A stretch of 64,000 nt of DNA. It comes from Bradyrhizobium sp. Ai1a-2. GTDB taxonomy: Bacteria > Pseudomonadota > Alphaproteobacteria > Rhizobiales > Xanthobacteraceae. Shown here in pieces: positions 9,821 through 22,200 of the stretch (its first letter is position 1; each line of letters opens with the position of its first letter). Made by a program: the position numbers and the translations under genes. The stretch spans positions 124,001 through 188,000 of the forward strand of contig NZ_AUEZ01000002.1 in NCBI RefSeq assembly GCF_000426245.1, written 5' to 3'. The notes under the pieces were generated by a model. The model had not been told where the DNA came from, made no database searches, and was given only the letters and a program-made list of their open reading frames with translations.

Positions 9821-11467
9821 ATGGCAACGGCCACGAAAACGGTCACCGAGCTTCCCGCCTGGAAGGCCTTGTCCGGCCATTTTCAGAAGATCGACCATCT
9901 GCATCTGCGCGAGCTCTTTGCTCAGGACCCCAAACGCGGCGAGCGCTTGACGGTCGAAGCAGCCGGACTCTACGTCGACTATTCAAAGAACCGGATTACG
10001 GATGAAACGCTGGCTCTGCTGTTGCAACTGGCCGAACAGTCCGGGCTCCGCGCGCGGATCGATGCGATGTTCGGAGGCGAGAAGATCAACGTTTCCGAAA
10101 AGCGGGCCGTCCTGCATGTCGCGCTCCGCGCGCCGAAGGGGCAATCGATCCTGGTTGATGGCGAGGACGTTGTTCCGCAGGTCCATTCGGTGCTCGACCG
10201 CATGGCCGATTTTTCCAATCGCGTACGCGGCGGTGCGTGGCGCGGCCACACCGGCAAGCCGATCCGCAACATCGTCAACATCGGCATCGGCGGCTCCGAT
10301 CTGGGGCCCGTGATGGCCTACGAGGCGCTCAAGCATTACAGCGACCGCGCAATGACGTTCCGGTTCGTCTCCAATGTGGACGGCACCGATTTTGCGGAGG
10401 CGATCCGCGATCTCGATCCGGCGGAGACGCTGTTCATCATCTCTTCCAAGACCTTCACAACCCTGGAAACCATGACCAACGCCAGGAGCGCGCGCAACTG
10501 GTCGCTCGCGGGACTTGGGGGCGACGAAAAGTCGGTCGCGAAGCATTTCGTCGCGGTGTCCACAAACGCGAAGGAAGTGACGAAGTTCGGCATCGACATC
10601 GCCAACATGTTCGGCTTCTGGGATTGGGTCGGCGGACGGTACTCCATGGACTCCGCGATCGGACTCTCGACGATGCTCGCCATCGGTCCAGACCACTTTC
10701 GCGCCATGCTCGGCGGCTTCCATGAGATCGACGAGCATTTCCGCACCGCGCCGTTCGAGCGCAACCTGCCGGTACTGATGGGGCTGCTCGCCATCTGGTA
10801 CAATAACTTCTTTGGCGCGCAGACGGTGGCGGTGCTGCCTTACGAGCAATACCTGAAACGGTTCCCGGCATATCTCCAGCAGTTGACGATGGAGAGCAAC
10901 GGCAAGCACGTCACGCTCGAGGGCAATCCTCTCAGCTACAACACCGGTCCGATCTACTGGGGTGAGCCTGGGACCAATGGTCAGCATTCGTTCTACCAAC
11001 TCATTCACCAGGGCACCCGTCTCATTCCCTGCGACTTCATCGCCTTTCACAAGACACTCAACCGACTTGGAGAGCAGCACGACATGTTGCTCGCCAACGT
11101 CTTCGCGCAGGGCGAAGCGCTCGCATTCGGCAAGACGGCTGACGAAGTAAGGCAGGAGGGATCGGCCGATTGGCTCGTTCCGCATCGCGTGTTCGAAGGC
11201 AACCGGCCGTCCACTACGATTCTGCTGGAACAGCTGACACCCGCGGCGCTCGGAAAGCTCGTCGCGCTGTACGAGCACAACGTCTTCACGCAGGGCGCAA
11301 TTTGGCAGATCGATTCATTCGACCAATGGGGCGTCGAACTCGGCAAGGTGCTGGCGCAACGCATCATCCCGGAACTCACCAACGAAGCCGAACCCAAATT
11401 CGGCCACGACAGCTCGACCAACGCATTGATCCGCCGGCATCGCACGTTCAGGGAGAAGTCGCACTAG
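9821..11467 (+). CDS. pgi: glucose-6-phosphate isomerase
   Basis: A 548-residue cytosolic enzyme interconverting glucose-6-phosphate and fructose-6-phosphate. The ATG has GGAGCG just upstream. Diagnostic segments are [45 protein letters not shown] (about 270-283), ESNGKHV and [18 protein letters not shown]. Full family length with no breaks. It follows the glucokinase gene by 12 bases and precedes gnd by 76 bases, so it is an internal member of the sugar run. Confidence 0.96.
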   Translation: MATATKTVTELPAWKALSGHFQKIDHLHLRELFAQDPKRGERLTVEAAGLYVDYSKNRITDETLALLLQLAEQSGLRARIDAMFGGEKINVSEKRAVLHVALRAPKGQSILVDGEDVVPQVHSVLDRMADFSNRVRGGAWRGHTGKPIRNIVNIGIGGSDLGPVMAYEALKHYSDRAMTFRFVSNVDGTDFAEAIRDLDPAETLFIISSKTFTTLETMTNARSARNWSLAGLGGDEKSVAKHFVAVSTNAKEVTKFGIDIANMFGFWDWVGGRYSMDSAIGLSTMLAIGPDHFRAMLGGFHEIDEHFRTAPFERNLPVLMGLLAIWYNNFFGAQTVAVLPYEQYLKRFPAYLQQLTMESNGKHVTLEGNPLSYNTGPIYWGEPGTNGQHSFYQLIHQGTRLIPCDFIAFHKTLNRLGEQHDMLLANVFAQGEALAFGKTADEVRQEGSADWLVPHRVFEGNRPSTTILLEQLTPAALGKLVALYEHNVFTQGAIWQIDSFDQWGVELGKVLAQRIIPELTNEAEPKFGHDSSTNALIRRHRTFREKSH

Positions 11468-11543
11468 ACACTTATCTCGACACGCCAGGATTCCTGCGCG
11501 CCGGGAGAAATCACTCCGCAGCGTCAAAAAAGAGGAGCCACTC

Positions 11544-12563
11544 ATGCAACTCGGAATGATCGGCCTCGGCCGAATGGGCGCCAATATGGTGCGAAGACTT
11601 GTCCGGCATGGTCACCAATGTGTCGTCTTCGACATGTCGCCGAACGCCGTTGCGGAACTTGTGAAGGACAACGCGACGGGAAGCGCCTCGCTAGCGGATT
11701 TCGTGGGGAAGCTCGAAAAGCCGCGCGCGATCTGGTTGATGGTTCCGGCGGCAGTCGTGGATAGATCGATCGGTGATCTGCTGCCGTTGCTCGAATCCGG
11801 CGACATCCTGATTGACGGCGGCAACTCCTACTACATCGATGACATCAGGCGCTCCAACGAGTTGGCGCAAAAGGGCATCAACTATGTCGATGTCGGCACC
11901 AGCGGCGGCGTCTGGGGTCTCGAGCGCGGCTACTGCATGATGATCGGCGGCCCTGACGAGGCAGTGCAGCGGCTGGATCCAATCTTCAAGACCCTTGCTC
12001 CCGGTGTCGGCGACATCCCGCGCACCCCGGGACGAGAGCGCGCTCCCGCCGGCACTTCCGAACACGGCTATCTCCACTGCGGGCAGAGCGGCGCCGGTCA
12101 TTTTGTCAAGATGGTCCACAACGGTATCGAGTACGGGCTGATGGCGGCCTATGCCGAGGGCCTCGGTATCCTGCGCGCAGCGAACATTGGCAAGCAGGCG
12201 CACACGGCGGACGCCGAAACAACACCGCTTCGCATTCCCGAGCACTACCAATACGACCTGAAGCTGCCCGACATCGCAGAGGTGTGGCGGCGCGGCAGCG
12301 TGATTGCCTCCTGGCTTCTCGATTTGACAGCAACAGCGTTGCTGGAAGATCCGGGCCTTTCCAAATTCGCGGGGCGCGTCTCTGACTCCGGCGAAGGACG
12401 CTGGACCATCGCCGCAGCGATCGACGAGGCAGTCCCCGCCCCGGTGCTGACGACGGCGCTTTACGAGCGCTTCAGTTCTCGCGGCGAGGCTGATTTCCAG
12501 AACAAGCTGCTTTCGGCGATGCGCTATGAGTTCGGTGGACACCTGGAAAAGGCGGCGCCATGA
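11544..12563 (+). CDS. gnd: 6-phosphogluconate dehydrogenase, decarboxylating (short form)
   Basis: A 339-residue enzyme of the short, GntZ/YqeC-like class that oxidatively decarboxylates 6-phosphogluconate to ribulose-5-phosphate. The Rossmann motif is GLGRMG (7-12). The second beta strand ends in Asp30 (VVFD), where NADP-dependent enzymes carry a polar-Arg pair; an acid here favours NAD. The substrate-site segment [19 protein letters not shown] and the catalytic Lys189 and Glu196 in [13 protein letters not shown] are present. AAAAGAGGAG precedes the ATG by about six bases. The last four bases overlap the zwf start (ATGA), so translation is probably coupled. Confidence 0.93.
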   Translation: MQLGMIGLGRMGANMVRRLVRHGHQCVVFDMSPNAVAELVKDNATGSASLADFVGKLEKPRAIWLMVPAAVVDRSIGDLLPLLESGDILIDGGNSYYIDDIRRSNELAQKGINYVDVGTSGGVWGLERGYCMMIGGPDEAVQRLDPIFKTLAPGVGDIPRTPGRERAPAGTSEHGYLHCGQSGAGHFVKMVHNGIEYGLMAAYAEGLGILRAANIGKQAHTADAETTPLRIPEHYQYDLKLPDIAEVWRRGSVIASWLLDLTATALLEDPGLSKFAGRVSDSGEGRWTIAAAIDEAVPAPVLTTALYERFSSRGEADFQNKLLSAMRYEFGGHLEKAAP

Positions 12564-13933
12564 GCGAACCTAAATCCGATGCATTGGTGTTTTTCGGCGC
12601 AACCGGCGATCTCGCCTACAAGAAGATCTTTCCGTCGCTGCAAGCGATGCTGAAACGGGGCCACCTCGATGTGCCCGTCATCGGCGTCGCAAAGGCCGGC
12701 TGGACACTCGACCAGCTCAAGGCCCGAGTACGAGATAGCCTCGAAAAGCACGGCGGCCTCGACGCTGCTGCGTTTGACAAGCTAGCCGGTCTTTTGCGTT
12801 ACGTAGACGGCGACTATGCCGATCCGACCACCTTCGACGCCCTTCGCAAGCAGCTCGGTTCGGCGCAGCGGCCGGCACATTATTTGGCGATCCCACCGGC
12901 ATTGTTTGCAACAGTAGTGGAACGGCTCGACGCTGCCGATTGCACAAGCGGGGCGCGTGTCATTGTGGAAAAGCCATTCGGCCACGATCTCGCCTCCGCA
13001 CGCAACCTCAACAGGATTCTGCTCGCCAGGTTCGACGAAGATCACATCTTCCGCATAGACCACTATCTCGGAAAACGACCTGTTCACAACATGGTCTTCT
13101 TTCGCTTCGCCAACGCGTTCCTGGAGTCGTTCTGGGACCGCAAGTTCGTGAGCAGCGTGCAGATGACCATGGCGGAGAATTTCGGCGTGCAGGGTCGTGG
13201 CGCGTTCTACGATCAAACTGGCGCAATTCGCGACGTGATCCAGAATCATCTGTTTCAGGTGCTGGCCAACCTGGTCATGGAACCGCCAGCCCGATCGGAC
13301 AGCGAATCCCTGCGTGATGAGAAGGTCAAGGTCCTGAGATCGATTCCGGCAATCGGTGAGAACGAGCTGGTGCGCGGACAGTTTCACGGCTACCGGCAGG
13401 AGCCGGGCGTTGCTCCGGACTCGCAGGTGGAGACGTTCGCTGCGCTGCGACTGGAGATCGACTCATGGCGCTGGCAGGGAGTGCCATTTTACATCCGCGC
13501 CGGAAAATCGCTTCCCGTGACTTGCACGGAGGTGATCGTACGCCTTCGTGAGGCGCCGCGGATATTTCCCCATAGCGCCGCGATACCTAATTATCTGCGG
13601 TTTCGCATCAATCCCGACATGGCCATTGCTCTTGGCACGATGGTGATGGACCAGGACGATCGAGAGGTCGGCGAGCCGGTTGAATTGTTGGCGAGCCGGC
13701 GCCCTGGCGCCAACGAGATGGATGCATATGAACGCGTGCTCGGCGACGCCATGAACGGCGACCGGACGCTGTTTGCACGGCAGGACTATGTCGAAGAAGC
13801 ATGGCGGATCGTCGATCCGGTCTTGAAGAAGGCGACTCCCGTCCACGAATATCAAGCCGGAAGCTGGGGGCCACACGAAGTGGACAAGAATGTCACGCCA
13901 CCAGGCGGCTGGCACAACCCGACGGCAGCGTAA
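12560..13933 (+). CDS. zwf: glucose-6-phosphate dehydrogenase
   Basis: A 457-residue enzyme catalysing the first oxidative step of the pentose phosphate pathway. The nucleotide-binding motif is [12 protein letters not shown] near the N terminus. The catalytic segment is RIDHYLGKR with His168 and Lys172; the usual glutamate after the lysine is replaced by Arg173. Other family segments are [30 protein letters not shown] and RAGKSLP. It is slightly shorter than the ~490-residue standard form. It overlaps gnd by four bases. No 6-phosphogluconolactonase gene lies between or near these two. Confidence 0.93.
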   Translation: MSEPKSDALVFFGATGDLAYKKIFPSLQAMLKRGHLDVPVIGVAKAGWTLDQLKARVRDSLEKHGGLDAAAFDKLAGLLRYVDGDYADPTTFDALRKQLGSAQRPAHYLAIPPALFATVVERLDAADCTSGARVIVEKPFGHDLASARNLNRILLARFDEDHIFRIDHYLGKRPVHNMVFFRFANAFLESFWDRKFVSSVQMTMAENFGVQGRGAFYDQTGAIRDVIQNHLFQVLANLVMEPPARSDSESLRDEKVKVLRSIPAIGENELVRGQFHGYRQEPGVAPDSQVETFAALRLEIDSWRWQGVPFYIRAGKSLPVTCTEVIVRLREAPRIFPHSAAIPNYLRFRINPDMAIALGTMVMDQDDREVGEPVELLASRRPGANEMDAYERVLGDAMNGDRTLFARQDYVEEAWRIVDPVLKKATPVHEYQAGSWGPHEVDKNVTPPGGWHNPTAA

Positions 13934-14077
13934 CGCAGAGGGTGAGGAATGTGGATCGAAGTGCTCCTCGATCCCGGCCTTGTTGCTCGATGGCGTCAGC
14001 CTATCGCTGACGATGCACGCACACCGGTCGCCGCACACAAGCGGCCTGTAATCGACACCCGCGAGAGGAAATCAGCC

Positions 14078-16144
14078 ATGACAGACGTCGAACTCGACCA
14101 GCTCGCGATCAACACCATCCGCACACTGTCGATTGACGCGGTCCAGGCCGCAAACTCCGGCCATCCCGGCACACCAATGGCGCTTGCGCCGCTTGTTTAT
14201 ACGCTCTGGAACCGAGTCATGCGCTTTGATCCGCAAGATCCGATCTGGCCTGGCCGTGATCGCTTCGTGCTGTCGAACGGCCACGCGTCGATGTTGCTGT
14301 GGTCGGTGCTTTACCTCACTCGCACGCAGGCCGTGAATGCAGAGTACGAGACGTTGGGCAGGCCGGCTGTTACCCTCGACGATATCCGGCGCTTTCGTCA
14401 GTTCGGGAGTCATGCGCCAGGGCATCCCGAATACCACCTGGTATCCGGCGTGGAGACGACCACCGGCCCTCTCGGACAAGGCATTGCGACCAGCGTCGGG
14501 ATGGCAATTGCGCAGCGCTGGCTCGCTGCGCGCTACAACAAGCCGGAATTTGCTATCTTCGATTACGACATCTATGCCGTGTGCGGCGACGGCTGCCTGA
14601 TGGAGGGCGTTGGCTCTGAAGCGGCGTCGCTCGCCGGCCACCTTGGCCTCGATAATTTGTGCTGGATCTACGACAATAACCACATCACGATAGAAGGCAG
14701 CACGCGGCTCGCGTTCACCGAAGATGTAGCGGTTCGTTTCGCAGGCTATGGCTGGAATATACTTCACGTCGGAGACGCCAACGACATTGCGCGGATTGAA
14801 CAGGCGCTGGCAACGTTTCGCGATACGAAGGGCCGACCGACGCTGGTGATACTCAACAGCCATATCGGATATGGCTCGCCACACCGCCACGATACGGCCG
14901 CGGCGCATGGCGAGCCGCTCGGTGTCGAAGAAGTCAAACTCACCAAACGCGCCTATGGTTGGCCCGAAGACTCGAATTTCCTGGTGCCCGACGGCGTTCT
15001 CGAACACTTCGCCGCCGGCGTCGGCGCACGAGGCGCTGAAGCCCATCGCAAATGGCAGGAGCTGTTCGCCGGTTACCGTTCGAAGTATCCGGCATTGGCG
15101 ACTGAGATCGACCAGATGCAACAGCGCAAGCTGCCGGCGGGCTGGGACCGCAACCTGCCGACATTCCTGGCAGATCCAAAAGGGCTAGCGGGTCGTGAAG
15201 CGTCGGGAAAGGTCCTGAACGTTCTGGCGGCGAACGTTCCTTGGTTGATCGGCGGTTCGGCCGATCTAGGTCCATCGACCAAGACGCTGCTGACCTTTGA
15301 GGGCGCAGGCGATATTCAGGCCGCCACGCCGGGCGGCAAGAATTTGCATTTCGGCATCCGCGAACACGCGATGGCTGCAATTCTCAACGGTCTGGCACTA
15401 TCGAAACTGCGGCCGTTCGGCGCGACCTTCCTGATTTTCAGCGACTACGCCAGGCCCGCGATACGACTGGCGGCGCTAATGGAGCTACCGGTGGTGCTTG
15501 TTTTTACCCATGATGCCATGGGCGATGGCGAAGATGGCCCAACGCACCAGCCGATCGAGCATCTCGCCTCAATGCGAGCAATGCCAGGTCTGACGCTGTT
15601 TCGGCCGGGTGACGCCAACGAAGTGGTCGAGGCCTATCGCTACGTCATGCAGCTTCGTCATCGGCCAGCCTTGTTGGCGCTGTCTCGCCAACCGTTACCG
15701 ATCCTCGATCGCACCAAGTATGCATCGGCATCCGGGGTGGCGCGAGGCGCCTACGTGCTTGCCGACACCCCTGAGGGCAAGCCAGACGTCATCTTGATTG
15801 CCACCGGCAGCGAGTTGAGTCTCGCGGCCGACGCTCATGAGAGACTCAGCCTGGATGGTATCCGCTCGCGCGTGGTCTCGATGCCGTCCTGGGATGTCTT
15901 CGAACGCGAGACGCAGGAATATCGCGATGCCGTCCTGCCCCCTGAGGTCACGGCCCGCGTTGCAATCGAGCAGGCGTCCACGTTCGGCTGGGAGCGGTAC
16001 GTCGGGGGGACTGGCCGAGTCATTGGCATGCACACTTTTGGCGCTTCCGCTCCGCTGAAGGCGTTGCAGCAGGAGTTCGGATTCACCGTCGATCACATCA
16101 TCGCAACGGTCAAGGCGCTATTGCAGCCCACGAAAGCCGCATAG
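14078..16144 (+). CDS. tkt: transketolase
   Basis: A 688-residue thiamine-diphosphate enzyme that moves two-carbon units between pentose-pathway sugars. ATG at 14078 gives the standard start MTDVELDQLAINTIRTLS and has GAGAGGA eight bases before it. An in-frame ATG at 13949, itself behind GAGGGTGAGG, would add 43 unrelated residues and is less likely. Motifs: ANSGHPGTPMALAPL, GPLGQGIATSVGMA, ThDP-binding GDGCLMEGVGSEAASLAGH (from residue 170), FGIREHAMAAI, THDAMGDGEDGPTHQPIEH. Two bases separate its stop from the downstream glucosidase start. Confidence 0.96.
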   Translation: MTDVELDQLAINTIRTLSIDAVQAANSGHPGTPMALAPLVYTLWNRVMRFDPQDPIWPGRDRFVLSNGHASMLLWSVLYLTRTQAVNAEYETLGRPAVTLDDIRRFRQFGSHAPGHPEYHLVSGVETTTGPLGQGIATSVGMAIAQRWLAARYNKPEFAIFDYDIYAVCGDGCLMEGVGSEAASLAGHLGLDNLCWIYDNNHITIEGSTRLAFTEDVAVRFAGYGWNILHVGDANDIARIEQALATFRDTKGRPTLVILNSHIGYGSPHRHDTAAAHGEPLGVEEVKLTKRAYGWPEDSNFLVPDGVLEHFAAGVGARGAEAHRKWQELFAGYRSKYPALATEIDQMQQRKLPAGWDRNLPTFLADPKGLAGREASGKVLNVLAANVPWLIGGSADLGPSTKTLLTFEGAGDIQAATPGGKNLHFGIREHAMAAILNGLALSKLRPFGATFLIFSDYARPAIRLAALMELPVVLVFTHDAMGDGEDGPTHQPIEHLASMRAMPGLTLFRPGDANEVVEAYRYVMQLRHRPALLALSRQPLPILDRTKYASASGVARGAYVLADTPEGKPDVILIATGSELSLAADAHERLSLDGIRSRVVSMPSWDVFERETQEYRDAVLPPEVTARVAIEQASTFGWERYVGGTGRVIGMHTFGASAPLKALQQEFGFTVDHIIATVKALLQPTKAA

Positions 16145-16145
16145 C

Positions 16146-18804
<2,659 letters not shown>

Positions 18805-19094
18805 TAAATGCCTACCCACTCCCCGACATTGCCTTTTGTTCTCGGCCACCTTCTCATCAAGACGATCATAGTCCTTCGTTGCACCGCTGTATCCGAGTGA
18901 TCGGAGCATTCATTACCGGGGCGAACCTCGGCATTTAGTTCGGGCCGCCTATTACTCTCATGATTCAAATGGCGCGAAAGGCTAGCGCGGTGTCTTGGAA
19001 GCTACCGACATCTGCCTCAAGTCGTAATCTCCACAAGATGATCTCTTCCGAAGCGTTCCCAGGGTCCCGACCAGTAAGTGCTTTCTAGACCAGA
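18805..19094. other. intergenic, no gene seen
   Basis: This stretch between the glucosidase stop and the repeat at the 3' end of the haemagglutinin gene holds no ORF with a credible start or family match and no RNA gene that could be recognised. It separates convergent genes. Confidence 0.6.
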
Positions 19095-19217
19095 TCATGA
19101 TCCGATTAGATGGAATCGGATTATGACCTCATCCCTTTATTTGAGCGTGATCTCCGCGCAAGCGCTTTGCGTTTGTCGCGAGGGAAAACCGGTTTTCGCT
19201 TTTCCGGATCATGCTCT
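19095..19217 (-). repeat. Bradyrhizobium-type palindromic repeat overlapping the haemagglutinin stop
   Basis: Read on the minus strand the element starts with TAGAGCATGATCCGGAAA, the same words that open the repeat at 55065. It ends in a hairpin whose arms are 19095-19107 and 19114-19126 (13 bases, one mismatch, six-base loop). The first TAG of the element is the stop codon of the haemagglutinin gene (19216-19218). The hairpin could also act as a transcription end for that gene. Confidence 0.75.
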
Positions 19218-22200
19218 ACGGCGAGCCGGTCTCGGCCAGGCGCTTCTCCTGCTCCGGAGTCAGCGCCGAGCCGACATATTGGAGCGGGCTGCTATCGTCG
19301 TAGGTTTGCTCCTCGCCGCTCTTGCGCTTCTCGGTCGGCTTGCCCTCGGACGGAGCAGCGTCATTGCCGTCGCCGCCACCGAAGCCGAGAAACTCGACGA
19401 TGACGATGGAGGGCTGATCATTCGGCTTGGCCGGCGCGGGCTGGCCGGCCTGCTGGGTGGCGGCAGTTGCGTTGTTGTTGACCGCCGCCAACGCGGTGTT
19501 GGGCGGCGGCGTGAAAGCAAGGCCTGTCACGGTACCGGTGGACTGGATGTTGAAGGCGTTGAGCACGACCTGCGCCACCAGCGTGATGTCGTTGCCGCGG
19601 ATGCCCGCGGCGCCGAGATCGATGGTGCCGCGCGGCGCGACCAGGGTGACGTTGCTTCTGGTCGGATCCTGGCCGGGCAGCGTGACCAGGGCGGCGATGC
19701 CGGCGCCGGTGACCAGTCCTTGCGGGTTGATGTAGCAATAGCCCTCGGCAGTGCAGATCTCGCTGACGGCAGGGCTGGAGACATAGGTCTTCGGCCCCGC
19801 GCCGGCATTGATGTCGCCATTGGCGACGAACAGGCCGATGTCGCCGCCCTGCTGGGTCATGATGCGGCTCTGGTTGACCAGGATCGAGTCGTCGGCGAAG
19901 GCGCGGATGGTGCCGCCGGCGAGGGTCAGGATGCCCTCCTGGTTCGGCTTCAACGTGTCGAGCGAGGTGTGGCCCACGGTGATGCCGCCGCCCGGCCCGA
20001 TGATGTTGATGTCGCCGCCCATCTGGGTCTCGAGCACGGACGCGGCGATGTTGAGCTTGCCGGTCGCGATCTTCGGCGCGGCGTTGCCGTCGACGCTCAG
20101 GCTGTTGTCGGTGTAGCCGTAGCCCGCCGGAAACAAGGTGGAGATTGCCGTATAGGCGCGGGCGTACTGTCCGACATAGGGACTCGACGAATCCTTGTAG
20201 TCGCGCCCCACCTGCATGACAAAATCGAGGAAGGCGCGGTTGACGAGCAGGCGCTGCCGCGCCGGCGACAGGCGCTGGAACGTGGCCCAGGCCTGGTCGC
20301 GCGGCTGACCGAGGACAGAGGCAATGTCGGTAAGGAAGTCGATGCCATCAGTGCCGGCGTGGGCCGGATCGACGTATTGGCTGATTGCCGTCGCATAGTC
20401 GATGCCAGGCTTGACGCCAAACAGGACGTCGATCTCGGCGCCCTGAGCCGGCAGATAGGGCTTGAGGGACATGCCCGAAAACGTGCCGGCGCTGCCGTTG
20501 CCGATGGTCGCGATGCCCCATGTCGAAGCCGGTTGACCGGACGGCCTGAACGGCCCCATGTCGCGTCCAGCCTGCAGCACGAAGGTGCCGGGGCCATAGA
20601 GCGCATAGGAGCCGCCGACCAGGTCGTTGCCCGCGACGATGCTGGTGATATCGTCCGGGTTGTTGTTCTGGCCTATGAATTGGAATTGGAAATTGAGGTC
20701 CGGCGTACCATTGGCGGTGGTCGACAGCTTGCCGTTGGATAGCCCGGCATAGATGTTGTTTCGGGCCTCGATCCGCGCCGGCTTGATCAGCGCCAAGCTC
20801 GCGACCCTGTTGGTGGCGGAATCCACGGCATAGATATCCTGGCCGGCTGCGATGATGACCGGCGTGGGATCGTTCGCATGCAGCGCCATGGTCAGTCTGG
20901 GCAGAGGCACCCCGAGCGGGCTGATGTAATTGTCAAAGATCGCGGGACCCCCGATATACTGGGTGATCGCCGCGTTGAGGTCGGCCATCGCCAAGCCCGA
21001 CCCGAGGTCGATGGAGCCGGCGGCGACCATGCTGATGGTCCCGGTATTGTCTCCGGTCTGGGTCGGATACGGCACCAGGTTGGCGTTTCCGACGGTCCTG
21101 CCGGTCGTGCCGTCGTTGAAGACAATATTGCCGCTGAGCGCTGCCAGATCGAGCGTAGCGGGCAGCATCAGCCCGATAATGTTGGAACGCACAACGGCGC
21201 TGGACGGCTTGGTCGCAAAGAGCCCGCCGCTTGCCGCAGGGACAACCGTCAGCGCCGTCACATCGCCCGTGACGCTGGTCAGTGCAATGCCGCTGCCCGG
21301 GCCATAGCTGGTGAACAGGTTGCTCCATATCCGATTATCATTGACGGTCGCGCCGGGCAGATAGGTGTATGGCGTCTGCACCGCGGCGTCGAGCGGCAGC
21401 GAAGCGGGGTCGTAGACATTGCCGAGCGTCACCGAGCCGCGGGCGGTCAAGTTGATGAAGCCGTCCTGCACAGCCAGCAACAGCGGCAGCGCGTAGGAGC
21501 CTGTGATATTTCCCGTGTTGTCAACCGCAACCCCCTTGGTCGGCTTGCCCTGGTTGAGCGGATTGCTGGTGGTGGCCTGGACTGAGCCTCCGACCCGGAT
21601 CAGGCCAGCGCCGCGGCCGACCAGGAAATTGCTGCTCAGGAGGTCGCCGCCGGCGGTCACGCTGAGATTGCCGCCGCCATAGTAGGTCGCCTTCGGCGGA
21701 TTGGCCGCGGTGAAGCCGCCGCCGACCACCAGCGTTTCCGGCAGCGAGGCACCGACGTCGACGATATCGGCGCCCGCCGACAAGGCGATGTTGCCGCCGC
21801 CCAGCGCGCCGAAGCCCTGGAAGAAGGTGGCATAGTTGATCCAGGCCGCGGTCTGGCAAGCGACGGAGCCTGCCGCCGCGCAGCCCACAAACGGCGTCGC
21901 GCTGCCGTCCGACGCGCCGTAATGGATATACCAGTCGCTCCACATCTGGCCGGTCGCGGCGCCGGCAATGCCGGTCTGCTTGCCGTCGGCATCGATCGGC
22001 ATCTCGATGCCGATGATCGACCCGCCGGCCGTGACCGTCACCGCGCCACCGTCGATGCCCCAGGCCGGAGTGCTGACTAGGCCGTTCGGATTGTTCGTAT
22101 AGGCCGTCGGCAGCGTCGGTGCGTTGAAATCCGACGGCGTGGCCGTGGCCGCCCCGGCGGTATAGACCGCTCCTGGCGCCACCTGGTCGAGCAGCTCGAC

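Noticed and set aside
13949..14077. 43-residue N-terminal extension of transketolase
   Set aside because: A purine-rich site lies before it, but the extra residues match nothing in transketolases and the downstream ATG has a proper site and the family N terminus.
19078..20742. Long plus-strand frame opposite the 3' end of the haemagglutinin gene
   Set aside because: Its protein is rich in Arg, Gly and Val-Asp runs typical of the antisense of a GC-rich gene and shows no domain; the minus-strand frame is a clear protein across the whole stretch.
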